From contig CALJKZ010000748.1 of NCBI GenBank assembly GCA_937983085.1, positions 1 through 37,915 of the forward strand: a DNA stretch of 37,915 nt. Direction: 5' to 3'. This document shows, piece after piece, positions 1 to 6,818 of this stretch. The first letter of the stretch is position 1; every line of letters starts with the position of its first letter. The notes beneath the pieces are model-generated. The model was not told the DNA's origin and did no database searches. It saw only the letters and a program-made list of their open reading frames with translations. The position numbers were made by a program, and so were the translations under genes. The DNA is from an uncultured Gemmatimonadales bacterium. Lineage in GTDB: Bacteria; Gemmatimonadota; Gemmatimonadetes; Longimicrobiales; Gaopeijiaceae.

Positions 1-68
1 TGCCCGCCCTCCCACCGCCCCACAACACCCGCGCGGCCCCCCCTCCCTCTCACGCCTCCCTCCCCCAC
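1..68. other. C-rich/G-rich leader with G-quadruplex potential
   Basis: The first 68 bases are almost pure pyrimidine with many C runs on the plus strand. The minus strand therefore carries at least eight runs of three or more G separated by short loops. This is the composition expected of a G-quadruplex-prone tract just ahead of the first gene. No recognisable promoter is visible, and the upstream end is cut by the window. Confidence 0.35.
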
Positions 69-593
69 ATGCACCCCGTCTTCGTGGGACTCCTCCGACG
101 ATCGGTGGACGTCTCGGTGGCGGTCACCCGCGTGCGCCTCAGCACCCTGGACCTCGAGTGGGACGACCTGGCCAACGTGGAGAGTCTTCGGGTGCTGGTG
201 GTGGAGCTGAACGCCCTCACGCTGGACGCCGAGGCCCGGCTGATCCAGTCGGACCCCGCCCGAGCCGAGCGCGTCGGCCTCTACCGGAGACTGCTGGAGT
301 CGGGGCGGCTGGAGGTACGCTCAGCCCCCCTCGGCGGCTGGTCCCCGGACTTCAGCGTCTTCTGCGACTCCGACGGTCCCACGGCCACGCTGTGCGGACG
401 CCACTGGTTCGAGCGCCCGTACCCGCACCGCGGACCGGCGCTGGCCAGCGTCCACTTCGACGAGGCCGCTCGACTCGCCGCACGTCGCCATCGCGCCCTC
501 TGGGACACCGCCCACGACGTGGGTCCCGCGATCTGGAGCATCCTGTCGAAAGCGGAGCGGGCACGCCGGGCGGCGGTGGCCGCCGCTGGTTGA
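69..593 (+). CDS. hypothetical protein, 174 aa
   Basis: Soluble protein of 174 residues with no signal peptide or membrane segment. I do not recognise the family with certainty. The C-terminal half has a stretch with Gly-Arg-His-Trp-Phe-Glu-Arg-Pro followed by Pro-His-Arg-Gly-Pro-Ala. That order loosely recalls phospholipase-D-like domains that have lost catalytic HKD residues, but this is only an impression. The frame has strong third-position GC bias, which supports it as coding. Its TGA stop overlaps the -35 box of the tRNA promoter that follows. The ATG lies directly after a C-rich leader with no clear ribosome binding site, so the start is uncertain. Confidence 0.6.
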   Translation: MHPVFVGLLRRSVDVSVAVTRVRLSTLDLEWDDLANVESLRVLVVELNALTLDAEARLIQSDPARAERVGLYRRLLESGRLEVRSAPLGGWSPDFSVFCDSDGPTATLCGRHWFERPYPHRGPALASVHFDEAARLAARRHRALWDTAHDVGPAIWSILSKAERARRAAVAAAG

Positions 594-619
594 CACCCCC
601 TGGCCGCCGGACCTTATTT
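590..619 (+). promoter_or_regulatory. sigma70-type promoter for tRNA-Asn
   Basis: A perfect -35 box TTGACA (590-595) is followed after 18 bases by TTATTT (614-619). Transcription would start near 626, about 25 bases before the tRNA. The -35 box overlaps the stop codon of the upstream gene. Confidence 0.6.
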
Positions 620-650
620 ATCGTCCACCGCGAGGCGCCCTCGCGGCCGA

Positions 651-723
651 TCCGGCGTAGCTCAGTTGGTAGAGCAGCTGGCTGTTAACCAGCGGGTCAC
701 AGGTTCGAGTCCTGTCGCCGGAG
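651..723 (+). tRNA. tRNA-Asn (anticodon GTT)
   Basis: 73-nt cloverleaf. The acceptor arms TCCGGCG (651-657) and CGCCGGA (716-722) pair perfectly, with discriminator G723. The anticodon stem GCTGG/CCAGC (677-681, 689-693) encloses a loop with anticodon GTT at 684-686. The T arm carries GGTTCGAGTCC. The 3' CCA is not encoded, so it must be added after transcription. It is a single-gene unit flanked by its own promoter and a strong terminator. Confidence 0.97.
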
Positions 724-738
724 TTCGCAGCAAACGAG

Positions 739-771
739 AAGGCCCCGCCGAACCGATATCGGCGGGGCCTT
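739..771 (+). terminator. Rho-independent-type terminator after tRNA-Asn
   Basis: Perfect 13-bp stem: AAGGCCCCGCCGA (739-751) pairs with TCGGCGGGGCCTT (759-771) around a 7-base loop. The A-rich 5' flank and short T end suit termination of the tRNA transcript. The symmetric stem could also stop transcripts arriving from the other side. Confidence 0.85.
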
Positions 772-830
772 CGTGCGTCCTCGACCGACGCTCGGGCCGG
801 CCTTCCGGTTGGGCTGTCCAGGTTTGCGCC

Positions 831-1256
831 TCAACCGCCTCGCTTGGCGGTGAAGAGCGACACCTGACCCATGTCGGGGATGTAGACTTCGCCCTCCATC
901 TCGTCTCCGTCCACGTCGGCCTCCACCTCGGCGGTCATCATCGCGCCCTCGGCGCTGACGTGCAGGAGGAAGAAGAGCACCCCGTCGACGAGCTCGCCAT
1001 CGGTGATGCGCGCCCCCTGCACCTGCGGAATGACCGACAGGTCGACGGTGCCGGTGACGGCGGTCCCGTCTTGCTCGAAGACGAAGGGGACCTCCATGGT
1101 CCCTGCGCCGTCGGGCGACTCGACGCTGAAGATCCAGCTGCCGGCGACGCTGTCCTGGGCGGCGGCGGGCGCCGCCATGAGCGCGACGGCGAGAAGGGCG
1201 AAAGGCAGGGTGCGGAGTGTACGCCGGGCACCGACGGCGGGGGTGTGGGATCGCAT
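831..1256 (-). CDS. secreted hypothetical protein
   Basis: The protein is 141 residues from the chosen ATG. It starts with a basic region, then a hydrophobic core rich in Leu/Ala ending in Ala-Ala-Ala-Gln, a typical Sec signal peptide with cleavage near residue 33. The mature part is short, acidic and beta-rich, with repeated patterns such as Gly-Ser-Trp and Thr-Gly-Thr-Val-Asp. It resembles small exported lipocalin- or beta-barrel-like proteins, but I do not recognise a family. An upstream in-frame start at 1298 would add 14 residues. The ATG at 1256 is preferred because an AGAGG-type site precedes it and it gives a normal signal peptide. Confidence 0.7.
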   Translation of the reverse strand: MRSHTPAVGARRTLRTLPFALLAVALMAAPAAAQDSVAGSWIFSVESPDGAGTMEVPFVFEQDGTAVTGTVDLSVIPQVQGARITDGELVDGVLFFLLHVSAEGAMMTAEVEADVDGDEMEGEVYIPDMGQVSLFTAKRGG

Positions 1257-1367
1257 GAAAGGACGACCTCTTGAGGCGGGACTATATCGGTATGACATCC
1301 TCTACGAGAGCGGGGGCTCCAATGTTCATCCGGCGCCTCTGCAGCGGTCCACTCCGCACTCGCCCCC

Positions 1368-2111
1368 TCACTCGCTGGGGCGGTTCAGCCGCTGGGTGAT
1401 CCAGACGGTCCGGTAGAGCGCGGTGCCCACGGTGCCTACGGCCACCAGCGCCAGAAGGGCGAAGAGGAGCGCGCCCGGTTCCCAGCCCCTCCACGCCGTC
1501 ACCGCGGGGTCGAGGATGCCTCCGAACCCCACGAGCATGAGGCGCTCGGCCCGCTGCATGACGCCGACTTTGGCCACCACACCGAGGCTCTCCCCCCGGG
1601 CCCGGGCGTAACTCACCAGGAGCGACCCGCCAAGGGCGGTGACCACCACGGCGAGTTCGACGGCCGACGCACGGAAGAGGACCGCCAGCCCCACGAACGC
1701 CCCGACCTCGGCGAACCGGTCGAGGGTGGAGTCGAGGAAGGCGCCGGTCTCGTTGGCCATGCCGCGGGCGCGGGCGATGCGACCGTCGAGGACGTCGGCG
1801 GCCCCACCCGCCAGGACCAGCCACCCTCCCAGGTTCACGCTCCCTGTGGCGAAGGCGAATCCGGCGGCCACGCCGCACAGGACGCCGAGGACGTTGAAGG
1901 CCGTCGGAGAGAGCCCGAGGGCGAGGGCCGTGCGCTCGACAGGGCCGACGAACCAATAGAACCAGCTCCGCACGAAGCCGCCGAGGACGAAGTCGCCCCG
2001 GTCGGCGATCTCGTGGGGATCGGGCCGACGCCGGGCCCCCACCGCGTAGACCGGCATGGTGAGAAGAGCGAGGGCGACGATGCCGAGGAGGACGGCCATG
2101 TCGGTTCTCAC
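1368..2111 (-). CDS. CDP-alcohol phosphatidyltransferase family protein
   Basis: Integral membrane enzyme of 247 residues that moves a phosphatidyl group from a CDP-lipid to an alcohol, making phospholipid head groups. The family signature D-x2-DG-x2-AR-x8-G-x3-D-x3-D is complete: Asp106, Asp-Gly 109-110, Ala-Arg 113-114, Gly123, Asp127 and Asp131. Several hydrophobic helices surround it. The alcohol substrate (glycerol phosphate, inositol phosphate or other) cannot be read from the sequence. Its GTG start overlaps the upstream stop as GTGA, so it is probably translationally coupled to the Tam41-like gene. That gene would make its CDP-diacylglycerol substrate. An internal ATG four codons later is an alternative start. 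Confidence 0.9.
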   Translation of the reverse strand: MRTDMAVLLGIVALALLTMPVYAVGARRRPDPHEIADRGDFVLGGFVRSWFYWFVGPVERTALALGLSPTAFNVLGVLCGVAAGFAFATGSVNLGGWLVLAGGAADVLDGRIARARGMANETGAFLDSTLDRFAEVGAFVGLAVLFRASAVELAVVVTALGGSLLVSYARARGESLGVVAKVGVMQRAERLMLVGFGGILDPAVTAWRGWEPGALLFALLALVAVGTVGTALYRTVWITQRLNRPSE

Positions 2112-3070
2112 TGGTCGACCTCCCTTCGGGGACGGGTCAGAAGCACGTGGATGGCGCGGGGCCAGAGGAAGATGAGGGGCAGCTTCCGCTCCAACGTCGT
2201 GAGCTGGATGGAGCGGCCGGTATGGCGCTCGACCTTACGCTGCACGTACGGCAACCAGTTGGCGAACGTCATGATGTGCTTGAACCACCGCAGGGTGGTG
2301 CGGGTCTTCGATCGCCGGAAGTGCCAGCGCCAGCGCCGGGCCTGGGCGGCGGGCACGGGAGCCGTCAGCCGGTAACCGTCCTCGGTCTTCTCCATGAGTC
2401 CGTCCCCCACGGCTGCCTCGAGGGTCGGCTGGAGGACGTCGCGGAAGTGCTCCTCCTGCGCCTGGAAGACCCGGTCGGCGCGGGAGCGCGACTCGGGGCG
2501 GATCTCGCCCTGGTAGCAGACCTCCAGGAGGCGACGCCCGAGGTCGGCGGCGTCCACGGGCCCCTCCAGGTACGGCGCCATCCACGAGAGAACGCCGCGG
2601 TGGGCCTCGTCGATGCGCTCGCGAAGCCACGTCTCGTCCGCCTCCGACGCGCTCCACACGTAGCCCACCTCCTGCACCAGGCGGCCGAGGAGGAAGTGGT
2701 CGGGCGGATCGTCGCTGAGGGCCCGGGCCAGGTGGCGCTCGTCCACGATGAGGCACTTGGCGATGCCTCCGCTCCCACCGCGGGGCGCGTACGCGATGAC
2801 GTTGGGCGGGAGCACGTTGGCCAGCGCCGTCATAACGCTGCGTGGTCGGTGGAGCTCGTCGGCCGCGGACAACCCATCGTAGAAGGCCCGGTAGTCGTCG
2901 ACGAGCACCATGAAGTCCAGGGCGCTGTGCTTGTCAGGGTTGGTCTTCTGCAGTCGGGACCCGTAGAGGAGAACAGCCCGGACGCTGCCCGCCGAATCGG
3001 CCACGAGCTGCTCGGCCAGCTCCAGGGCGTCGGGCCAAGGGCTCCGGCCCACCAGCGGGCCCTCGCTCAC
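2108..3070 (-). CDS. Tam41-like CDP-diacylglycerol synthase (putative)
   Basis: Protein of 320 residues, not membrane-spanning by eye. Near the N-terminus it has a nucleotidyltransferase motif: Tyr-Gly-Ser (36-38), then Leu-Asp-Phe-Met (51-54) and Val-Asp-Asp (57-59). After this come Lys105 in an Ile-Ala-Lys-Cys-Leu-Ile context and Leu-Leu-Gly-Arg-Leu (127-131). This order matches mitochondrial Tam41/Mmp37 (YGS, LDF-I, V-D, a KYG-like segment, then a GRL-K-like segment). Tam41 makes CDP-diacylglycerol from CTP and phosphatidic acid. Its neighbours fit: upstream PlsC makes phosphatidic acid and downstream CDP-alcohol phosphatidyltransferase consumes CDP-diacylglycerol. The GTG start at 3070 is chosen because it forms a GTGA overlap with the plsC stop. 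The alternative is a generic nucleotidyltransferase. Function is inferred. Confidence 0.75.
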   Translation of the reverse strand: MSEGPLVGRSPWPDALELAEQLVADSAGSVRAVLLYGSRLQKTNPDKHSALDFMVLVDDYRAFYDGLSAADELHRPRSVMTALANVLPPNVIAYAPRGGSGGIAKCLIVDERHLARALSDDPPDHFLLGRLVQEVGYVWSASEADETWLRERIDEAHRGVLSWMAPYLEGPVDAADLGRRLLEVCYQGEIRPESRSRADRVFQAQEEHFRDVLQPTLEAAVGDGLMEKTEDGYRLTAPVPAAQARRWRWHFRRSKTRTTLRWFKHIMTFANWLPYVQRKVERHTGRSIQLTTLERKLPLIFLWPRAIHVLLTRPRREVDQ

Positions 3071-3840
3071 GTGGCGACGGCCTCCTGCCGCAGCTCGCGA
3101 AGCCCCTCGACCATCCGCTCCCGGAGCTCCTCGATGAACGGTCCGCACTCGGCGTCGGTGTTCGTCCAGTCCACCCGGCCGAGGTATGCGATGCTCCCCT
3201 CCAGGCGGCCCATCCCACGGAGAAAATCCTTGAAGCGGGCCGTCTGCCAGAAGCCGTCGGCCACGAACACGTGGACCTGCCAGTCGCGGGTCCGGAGAAT
3301 CTGCTCGAGGCCCCGGGTCTTGAAGGGTCCGATCTCTCCGTCGCGGGTGCGCGTACCCTCGGGAAAGATGGCGATGGGTACGTCCGATTCCTTGGCTTCC
3401 CGCTTGAGTTCCTTGAGGGCGGCGACCATCTCGCGGCGGTTTGCCGAGGGGTTCACCACCGGGTATTGATAGAGCCGGACCATGTGCGAGATTAGCGGAA
3501 TGAAGCGGTGATACCGGGCTCTCGTCACGATTCTCGGATACCCTCCCTCCACCGTTTGCACCACGAGGGGGATGTCGAGGAGGGACTGGTGGTTCATCAC
3601 GATGAGCGTGCCTGGCGCGGTGGGCACAACACGCTTCGGCTGAGGCAGGGAGGCGCCGCCGATGCGGCTCATGCTTCCCATGACGAGAACCGCCATCGCC
3701 TGGATCCATGACCCGAGGATCTCGATGCGACGGTGGGGCTGGAGTCGGATCCGGAGGGCGAGGATCGTCCGCTGGTACAGGTCGCAGGGGAGGAACGCCA
3801 GGCAGATGAACACGAGCGCGAGGTATCCTCGGAGCTTCAC
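3067..3840 (-). CDS. plsC: 1-acyl-sn-glycerol-3-phosphate acyltransferase (PlsC family)
   Basis: Acyltransferase of 257 residues that adds the second acyl chain to lysophosphatidic acid to make phosphatidic acid at the inner membrane. It has an N-terminal hydrophobic segment (about residues 4-20). The catalytic NHQSLLD motif (83-89) carries His84 and Asp89 of the H-x4-D pair, and the phosphate-binding FPEGTRT motif is at 159-165. The GTG start at 3840 has GGAGG about 11 bases upstream. It is the first gene of a three-gene lipid operon and overlaps the next gene by four bases. Confidence 0.92.
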   Translation of the reverse strand: MKLRGYLALVFICLAFLPCDLYQRTILALRIRLQPHRRIEILGSWIQAMAVLVMGSMSRIGGASLPQPKRVVPTAPGTLIVMNHQSLLDIPLVVQTVEGGYPRIVTRARYHRFIPLISHMVRLYQYPVVNPSANRREMVAALKELKREAKESDVPIAIFPEGTRTRDGEIGPFKTRGLEQILRTRDWQVHVFVADGFWQTARFKDFLRGMGRLEGSIAYLGRVDWTNTDAECGPFIEELRERMVEGLRELRQEAVAT

Positions 3841-3945
3841 GGTTCGGGCGGCCTCCAGAGGGGCGACAGGTCGGGGAACGACAACGCAGGGCGAGGCCGG
3901 AACGCTAACCGGACCCGCTCGCCATCATCAAGCCAACCAAACCAT

Positions 3946-4620
3946 ATGACGACTGACGGCCACACGCTCTACGGCTACGACTTCTGCATCGGCGGATACT
4001 TCGAGATGCCCACCCGGGACGCCCGCGCACTCCTGCCGAAGCACCTCGAGCCCCTGGAGGTCATGCACGAGCGGAGCATCCTCGCCATCACCGCCTTCCA
4101 CTTCAACGAGAGCATGGTGGGCGAGTACGACGAGATCGTGCTGGCCGCGGTGGTGCCGCCCATGGTGGAGCCGGGCAAGCCGCTGCCCAAGGCGGCGTTC
4201 TTCCCCTTCATGGTGGGCACGTCCACGGCGGAGTCGCGCGCCCACGCCATCGAGCGCTGGCGTCTGCCCCACTATATGAAGGATGTGGCCATCGACTTCG
4301 ACGAGAGCGGAGACGAGATGGCCGTGACGGTGAGCGACGAGGGGTCCAAGATCCTCGAGATGGTGGTCACCGCCCACGAGAACCGCGGCCAGGCGGCCAA
4401 CCTGTACACCTGCTTCACCGTCGACCCGGACAACAAGTACAAGGTCGACATCGTCATGGAAGCCGAGCACAACGAGCACGAGGAGGAGACGGGATCCCTC
4501 GAGCTCTACGAGCATCCCATGACCGAGGGCCTCACGCTGCACGAGGTGAACAGCTACCCCTTCCGCGAGGAGTGGTACGCCCGGGGCCGGCAGGTCTTCG
4601 ACCCCATGGTCTCCTTCTGA
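3946..4620 (+). CDS. acetoacetate decarboxylase-like protein
   Basis: Soluble 224-residue protein. The N-terminal part (Leu-Pro-Lys-His-Leu-Glu-Pro-Leu, then Phe-Asn-Glu-Ser and Gly-Glu-Tyr-Asp-Glu) follows the pattern of the acetoacetate decarboxylase-like superfamily. That fold binds small or lipid-like acids, and many members are not true decarboxylases. I cannot identify the catalytic Schiff-base lysine with confidence, so the substrate is unknown. It reads away from the plsC operon and overlaps the downstream lipid kinase gene, so a role linked to lipid or acyl metabolism is possible. The ATG at 3946 is the only start giving a natural N-terminus; the open frame extends further upstream. 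Confidence 0.6.
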   Translation: MTTDGHTLYGYDFCIGGYFEMPTRDARALLPKHLEPLEVMHERSILAITAFHFNESMVGEYDEIVLAAVVPPMVEPGKPLPKAAFFPFMVGTSTAESRAHAIERWRLPHYMKDVAIDFDESGDEMAVTVSDEGSKILEMVVTAHENRGQAANLYTCFTVDPDNKYKVDIVMEAEHNEHEEETGSLELYEHPMTEGLTLHEVNSYPFREEWYARGRQVFDPMVSF

Positions 4621-5570
4621 GCGGCCGGCGCCACTACATCATCTTCAACCCCGCCTCCGGGCGGGGGCGCGGCGGCAAGCGCATGGAGCGCTATCGCCGC
4701 CTCCTCGACGAGTCGCTGGACGACGTCACGTACGGAGCCACCACACGGCCGGGCGAGGAGCGTGACCTCGCGGCCCGCGCGTGCGACGACGGCTACGACG
4801 TGGTGGTGGCCGTGGGAGGCGACGGAACGTGGAGCAACGTCGCCGACCGGCTCGTGGCCAGCGGACGCGACGACGTCGCCCTGGGCATCCTGCCCAGCGG
4901 CACCGGGAACGACTTCGGTCGCAACTTCGGCTACGACCCCCGCAATCCCGAGGTGGCGGTGCGGGTCCTGGCCGAGGGTCACACACGGCCCGTGGACGTG
5001 GGCCGCGTCGACACCCTCAGCGCCTCGGAGCACGACCCGGAGCGCAACGAGGCGCGGCACTTCTTGAACCTCATCGGCTTCGGCTTCGACATCGCCGTCA
5101 TCGATGCCGCCGCCGGCGCCCGCTTCCTGCGCGGCGAGCTCCTGTACAAGCTGACGGCGCTTCAACAGCTCTTCCGCTTCCCCGGCATCGGGGCACGCGT
5201 GGAGTGGGGCTCCGTCGTGGGCGGGGGCGTCCGCGACCAGCATCTGCTCATGCTCACCGTGTCCAACGGAGCCTACTTCGGCGGCGGCTTTCCCATCGCG
5301 CCGGAGGCGACGGTGGACGACGGACGCCTCCACGCCTGCCTCATCGGTGACGCCGCGCCGTTCCAACGGCTCAAGCTCTTCAACCTCGCCGAGCGTGGTC
5401 GCCACGTGGGCGCCGACGAGGTGGAGATCATCGACGAGGGCGCCTTGCGGCTGACCTTCGCCGCCCCGCCCCGCTTCGAGATGGACGGCGACGTGCGGCA
5501 ATCGGCCGAGCCGGTGGTGGAGGTCCGGTCTCTGCCCGGGGCGCTGAAGGTGGTGGCGCCCGCCCGCTGA
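4572..5570 (+). CDS. diacylglycerol kinase family lipid kinase
   Basis: Soluble lipid kinase of the DagK/YegS type with the catalytic fold that phosphorylates diacylglycerol or a similar lipid. Visible motifs are Asn-Pro-Ala-Ser-Gly (26-30), the nucleotide-binding GGDGT (82-86) and PSGTGND (108-114). The GTG at 4572 gives 332 residues and a 49-base overlap with the previous gene. The homologous part begins only around residue 19, so a start at CTG 4617 overlapping the upstream TGA is possible. The product could feed phosphatidic acid to the lipid operon next door. The last codons form a diverged copy of the 21-bp repeat that continues past the stop. Confidence 0.85.
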   Translation: MVRPGPAGLRPHGLLLSGRRHYIIFNPASGRGRGGKRMERYRRLLDESLDDVTYGATTRPGEERDLAARACDDGYDVVVAVGGDGTWSNVADRLVASGRDDVALGILPSGTGNDFGRNFGYDPRNPEVAVRVLAEGHTRPVDVGRVDTLSASEHDPERNEARHFLNLIGFGFDIAVIDAAAGARFLRGELLYKLTALQQLFRFPGIGARVEWGSVVGGGVRDQHLLMLTVSNGAYFGGGFPIAPEATVDDGRLHACLIGDAAPFQRLKLFNLAERGRHVGADEVEIIDEGALRLTFAAPPRFEMDGDVRQSAEPVVEVRSLPGALKVVAPAR

Positions 5571-5696
5571 GGTGCTGCGCCCGCCCGCTCAGGTGGTGCG
5601 CCCGCTCGCCGAGGTGGTGCGCCCGCCCGCTCAGGTGGTGCGCCCGCCCGCTCAGGTGGTGCGCCCGCTCGCCGAGGTGGTGCGCCCGCTCGCCGA
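5571..5696 (+). repeat. 21-bp tandem repeat, six units
   Basis: Six contiguous 21-bp units (5571-5591, 5592-5612, 5613-5633, 5634-5654, 5655-5675, 5676-5696) start directly after the lipid kinase stop codon. The units fall into two variants ending CCCGCTCA or CTCGCCGA; the first also has one base change. The final 21 bases of the kinase gene are a further diverged unit ending in TGA where the others have TCA or CGA. Read in the kinase frame, each unit encodes Gly-Gly-Ala-Pro-Ala-Arg-Ser/Arg. This is a minisatellite, not a CRISPR array: there are no spacers. Confidence 0.95.
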
Positions 5697-5714
5697 GCCC
5701 CCGAGAAAAAAGCT

Positions 5715-5743
5715 TTGCAGCACCGGGTTGCGGCACATACTTT
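5715..5743 (+). promoter_or_regulatory. putative promoter for membrane protein-regulator-uppS unit
   Basis: TTGCAG (5715-5720) and TACTTT (5738-5743) are separated by 17 bases, with an A-rich stretch just upstream. The -10 box overlaps the left arm of the palindrome at 5739-5755, so binding there would block RNA polymerase. Confidence 0.5.
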
Positions 5744-5755
5744 GCGTGACAAAGT
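5739..5755. promoter_or_regulatory. palindromic operator candidate
   Basis: ACTTTG (5739-5744) and CAAAGT (5750-5755) form a perfect inverted repeat with a 5-base centre, suited to a dimeric winged-helix regulator. It overlaps the predicted -10 box and lies 60 bases upstream of an operon that encodes such a regulator. Autoregulation is inferred. Confidence 0.5.
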
Positions 5756-5815
5756 CAGCAGGTGCGCGGCGCCCCGGCGCCGACTGCAGAACACGCCCGA
5801 CTTCGGACCCCCTAC

Positions 5816-6433
5816 ATGACCCAACCCGCTCGCAAGCTCGACTCGGCGTCCCGCCGGCCCATCGCCATGCACGACCGTGCCATGGACAACCTGCGCTACA
5901 TCCGCGAGGCGATGGAGCGCTCGGGTTCGTTCACCCACGTGTCCGGTCTGGGCGGGGTGGTCATGGGAAGCGTCGCTCTCACGGCCGCGGTCGTGGCGAG
6001 CATGGCCAGCAGCGACGCCGAGTGGCTGGCGACGTGGGTGGCCGCGGCGGCCATCTCCCTCGCTGTGGCCGTGGGGTCCATGGCGCAGAAGTCCCGAGCC
6101 GACGGAGCGTCGCTGCTCACCGGGCCGGGTCGGAAGTTCCTGTGGAGCGTGACTCCCTCGCTCCTGGCCGGTGCGGTGCTGACGCTGGTGCTGGTGCGGG
6201 TGGGAGCCATGGATCTCCTTCCGGGCATCTGGCTTCTGCTGTACGGCGCCGCCGTGGTCACCGGGGGCTCTCATTCGGTACGACCGGTGCCTCTCATGGG
6301 CGCGGCCTTCATGGCGGCCGGCACCATCGCACTGCTGTCGCCCCCGGCGTGGGGAGATCTCTTCATGGCCGCCGGGTTCGGCGGGTTTCACATCGCGTTC
6401 GGCATCATCATCTGGAGGAAGCATGGCGGCTGA
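5816..6433 (+). CDS. hypothetical multi-pass membrane protein
   Basis: 205-residue protein. A short hydrophilic N-terminus (Tyr-Ile-Arg-Glu-Ala-Met-Glu pattern) is followed by about six hydrophobic helices and a Trp-Arg-Lys-His tail. No catalytic motif is visible and I do not know its function. The next gene overlaps it by 11 bases and encodes a winged-helix regulator. Pairs of a small membrane protein and a winged-helix repressor recur in bacteria, but the signal sensed is unclear. The ATG at 5816 is preferred over a GTG at 5762 because the latter would put coding sequence right behind the predicted promoter. Confidence 0.75.
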   Translation: MTQPARKLDSASRRPIAMHDRAMDNLRYIREAMERSGSFTHVSGLGGVVMGSVALTAAVVASMASSDAEWLATWVAAAAISLAVAVGSMAQKSRADGASLLTGPGRKFLWSVTPSLLAGAVLTLVLVRVGAMDLLPGIWLLLYGAAVVTGGSHSVRPVPLMGAAFMAAGTIALLSPPAWGDLFMAAGFGGFHIAFGIIIWRKHGG

Positions 6434-6818
6434 GTCCGGAGCCCTGTCCAAGCGGGAGCTCGAATCCGGGCCCCGAGGCATCGAAAGCGTCGACGGACGC
6501 CACCCCGAGACGGAAGCCCTCGAGCTCGACCGTCTCATTCACGAGCGGGTGCGCCTCGGCATTGTGAGCTCGCTGGCGGTGAACGGGTGGCTGACGTTCA
6601 CCGACCTCCGCGACCTCCTGGGCATCACCGACGGCAACCTCTCGGCCCACGCCAAGCGCTTGGAGGAGGCCGGCTACGTGAAGAGCAAGAAGTCGCAGGA
6701 GGGCCGGACGTCGAAGACCGAGTACGGGCTCACCGCCACCGGGCGGAAGGAGCTCATGGCGTACCTGAACCACATGGAGGCCATCATCCAGGCCACGCGC
6801 CAGGAGGGCGATGAATGA
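6423..6818 (+). CDS. winged-helix transcriptional regulator
   Basis: 131-residue DNA-binding protein. The first 35 residues are polar. The rest is a winged helix: a recognition region with Thr-Asp-Gly-Asn-Leu-Ser-Ala-His-Ala-Lys-Arg-Leu-Glu, a wing around Gly-Arg-Thr-Ser-Lys-Thr, and a dimerisation helix with Thr-Gly-Arg-Lys-Glu-Leu. This matches the small ArsR/MarR-like HTH_34 type. It overlaps the membrane protein gene upstream by 11 bases and uppS downstream by ATGA, so its level is tied to both. The likely target is the palindrome at 5739-5755. Confidence 0.85.
   Translation: MAAESGALSKRELESGPRGIESVDGRHPETEALELDRLIHERVRLGIVSSLAVNGWLTFTDLRDLLGITDGNLSAHAKRLEEAGYVKSKKSQEGRTSKTEYGLTATGRKELMAYLNHMEAIIQATRQEGDE

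Noticed and set aside
5571..5696. Possible CRISPR array
   Set aside because: The 21-bp units are contiguous with no spacers, and no cas genes are present in the window.
5428..5736. Minus-strand open frame with heptapeptide repeats (Leu-Ser-Gly-Arg-Ala-His-His type)
   Set aside because: It is the reverse reading of the 21-bp minisatellite plus the end of the kinase gene; no start signal or homology.
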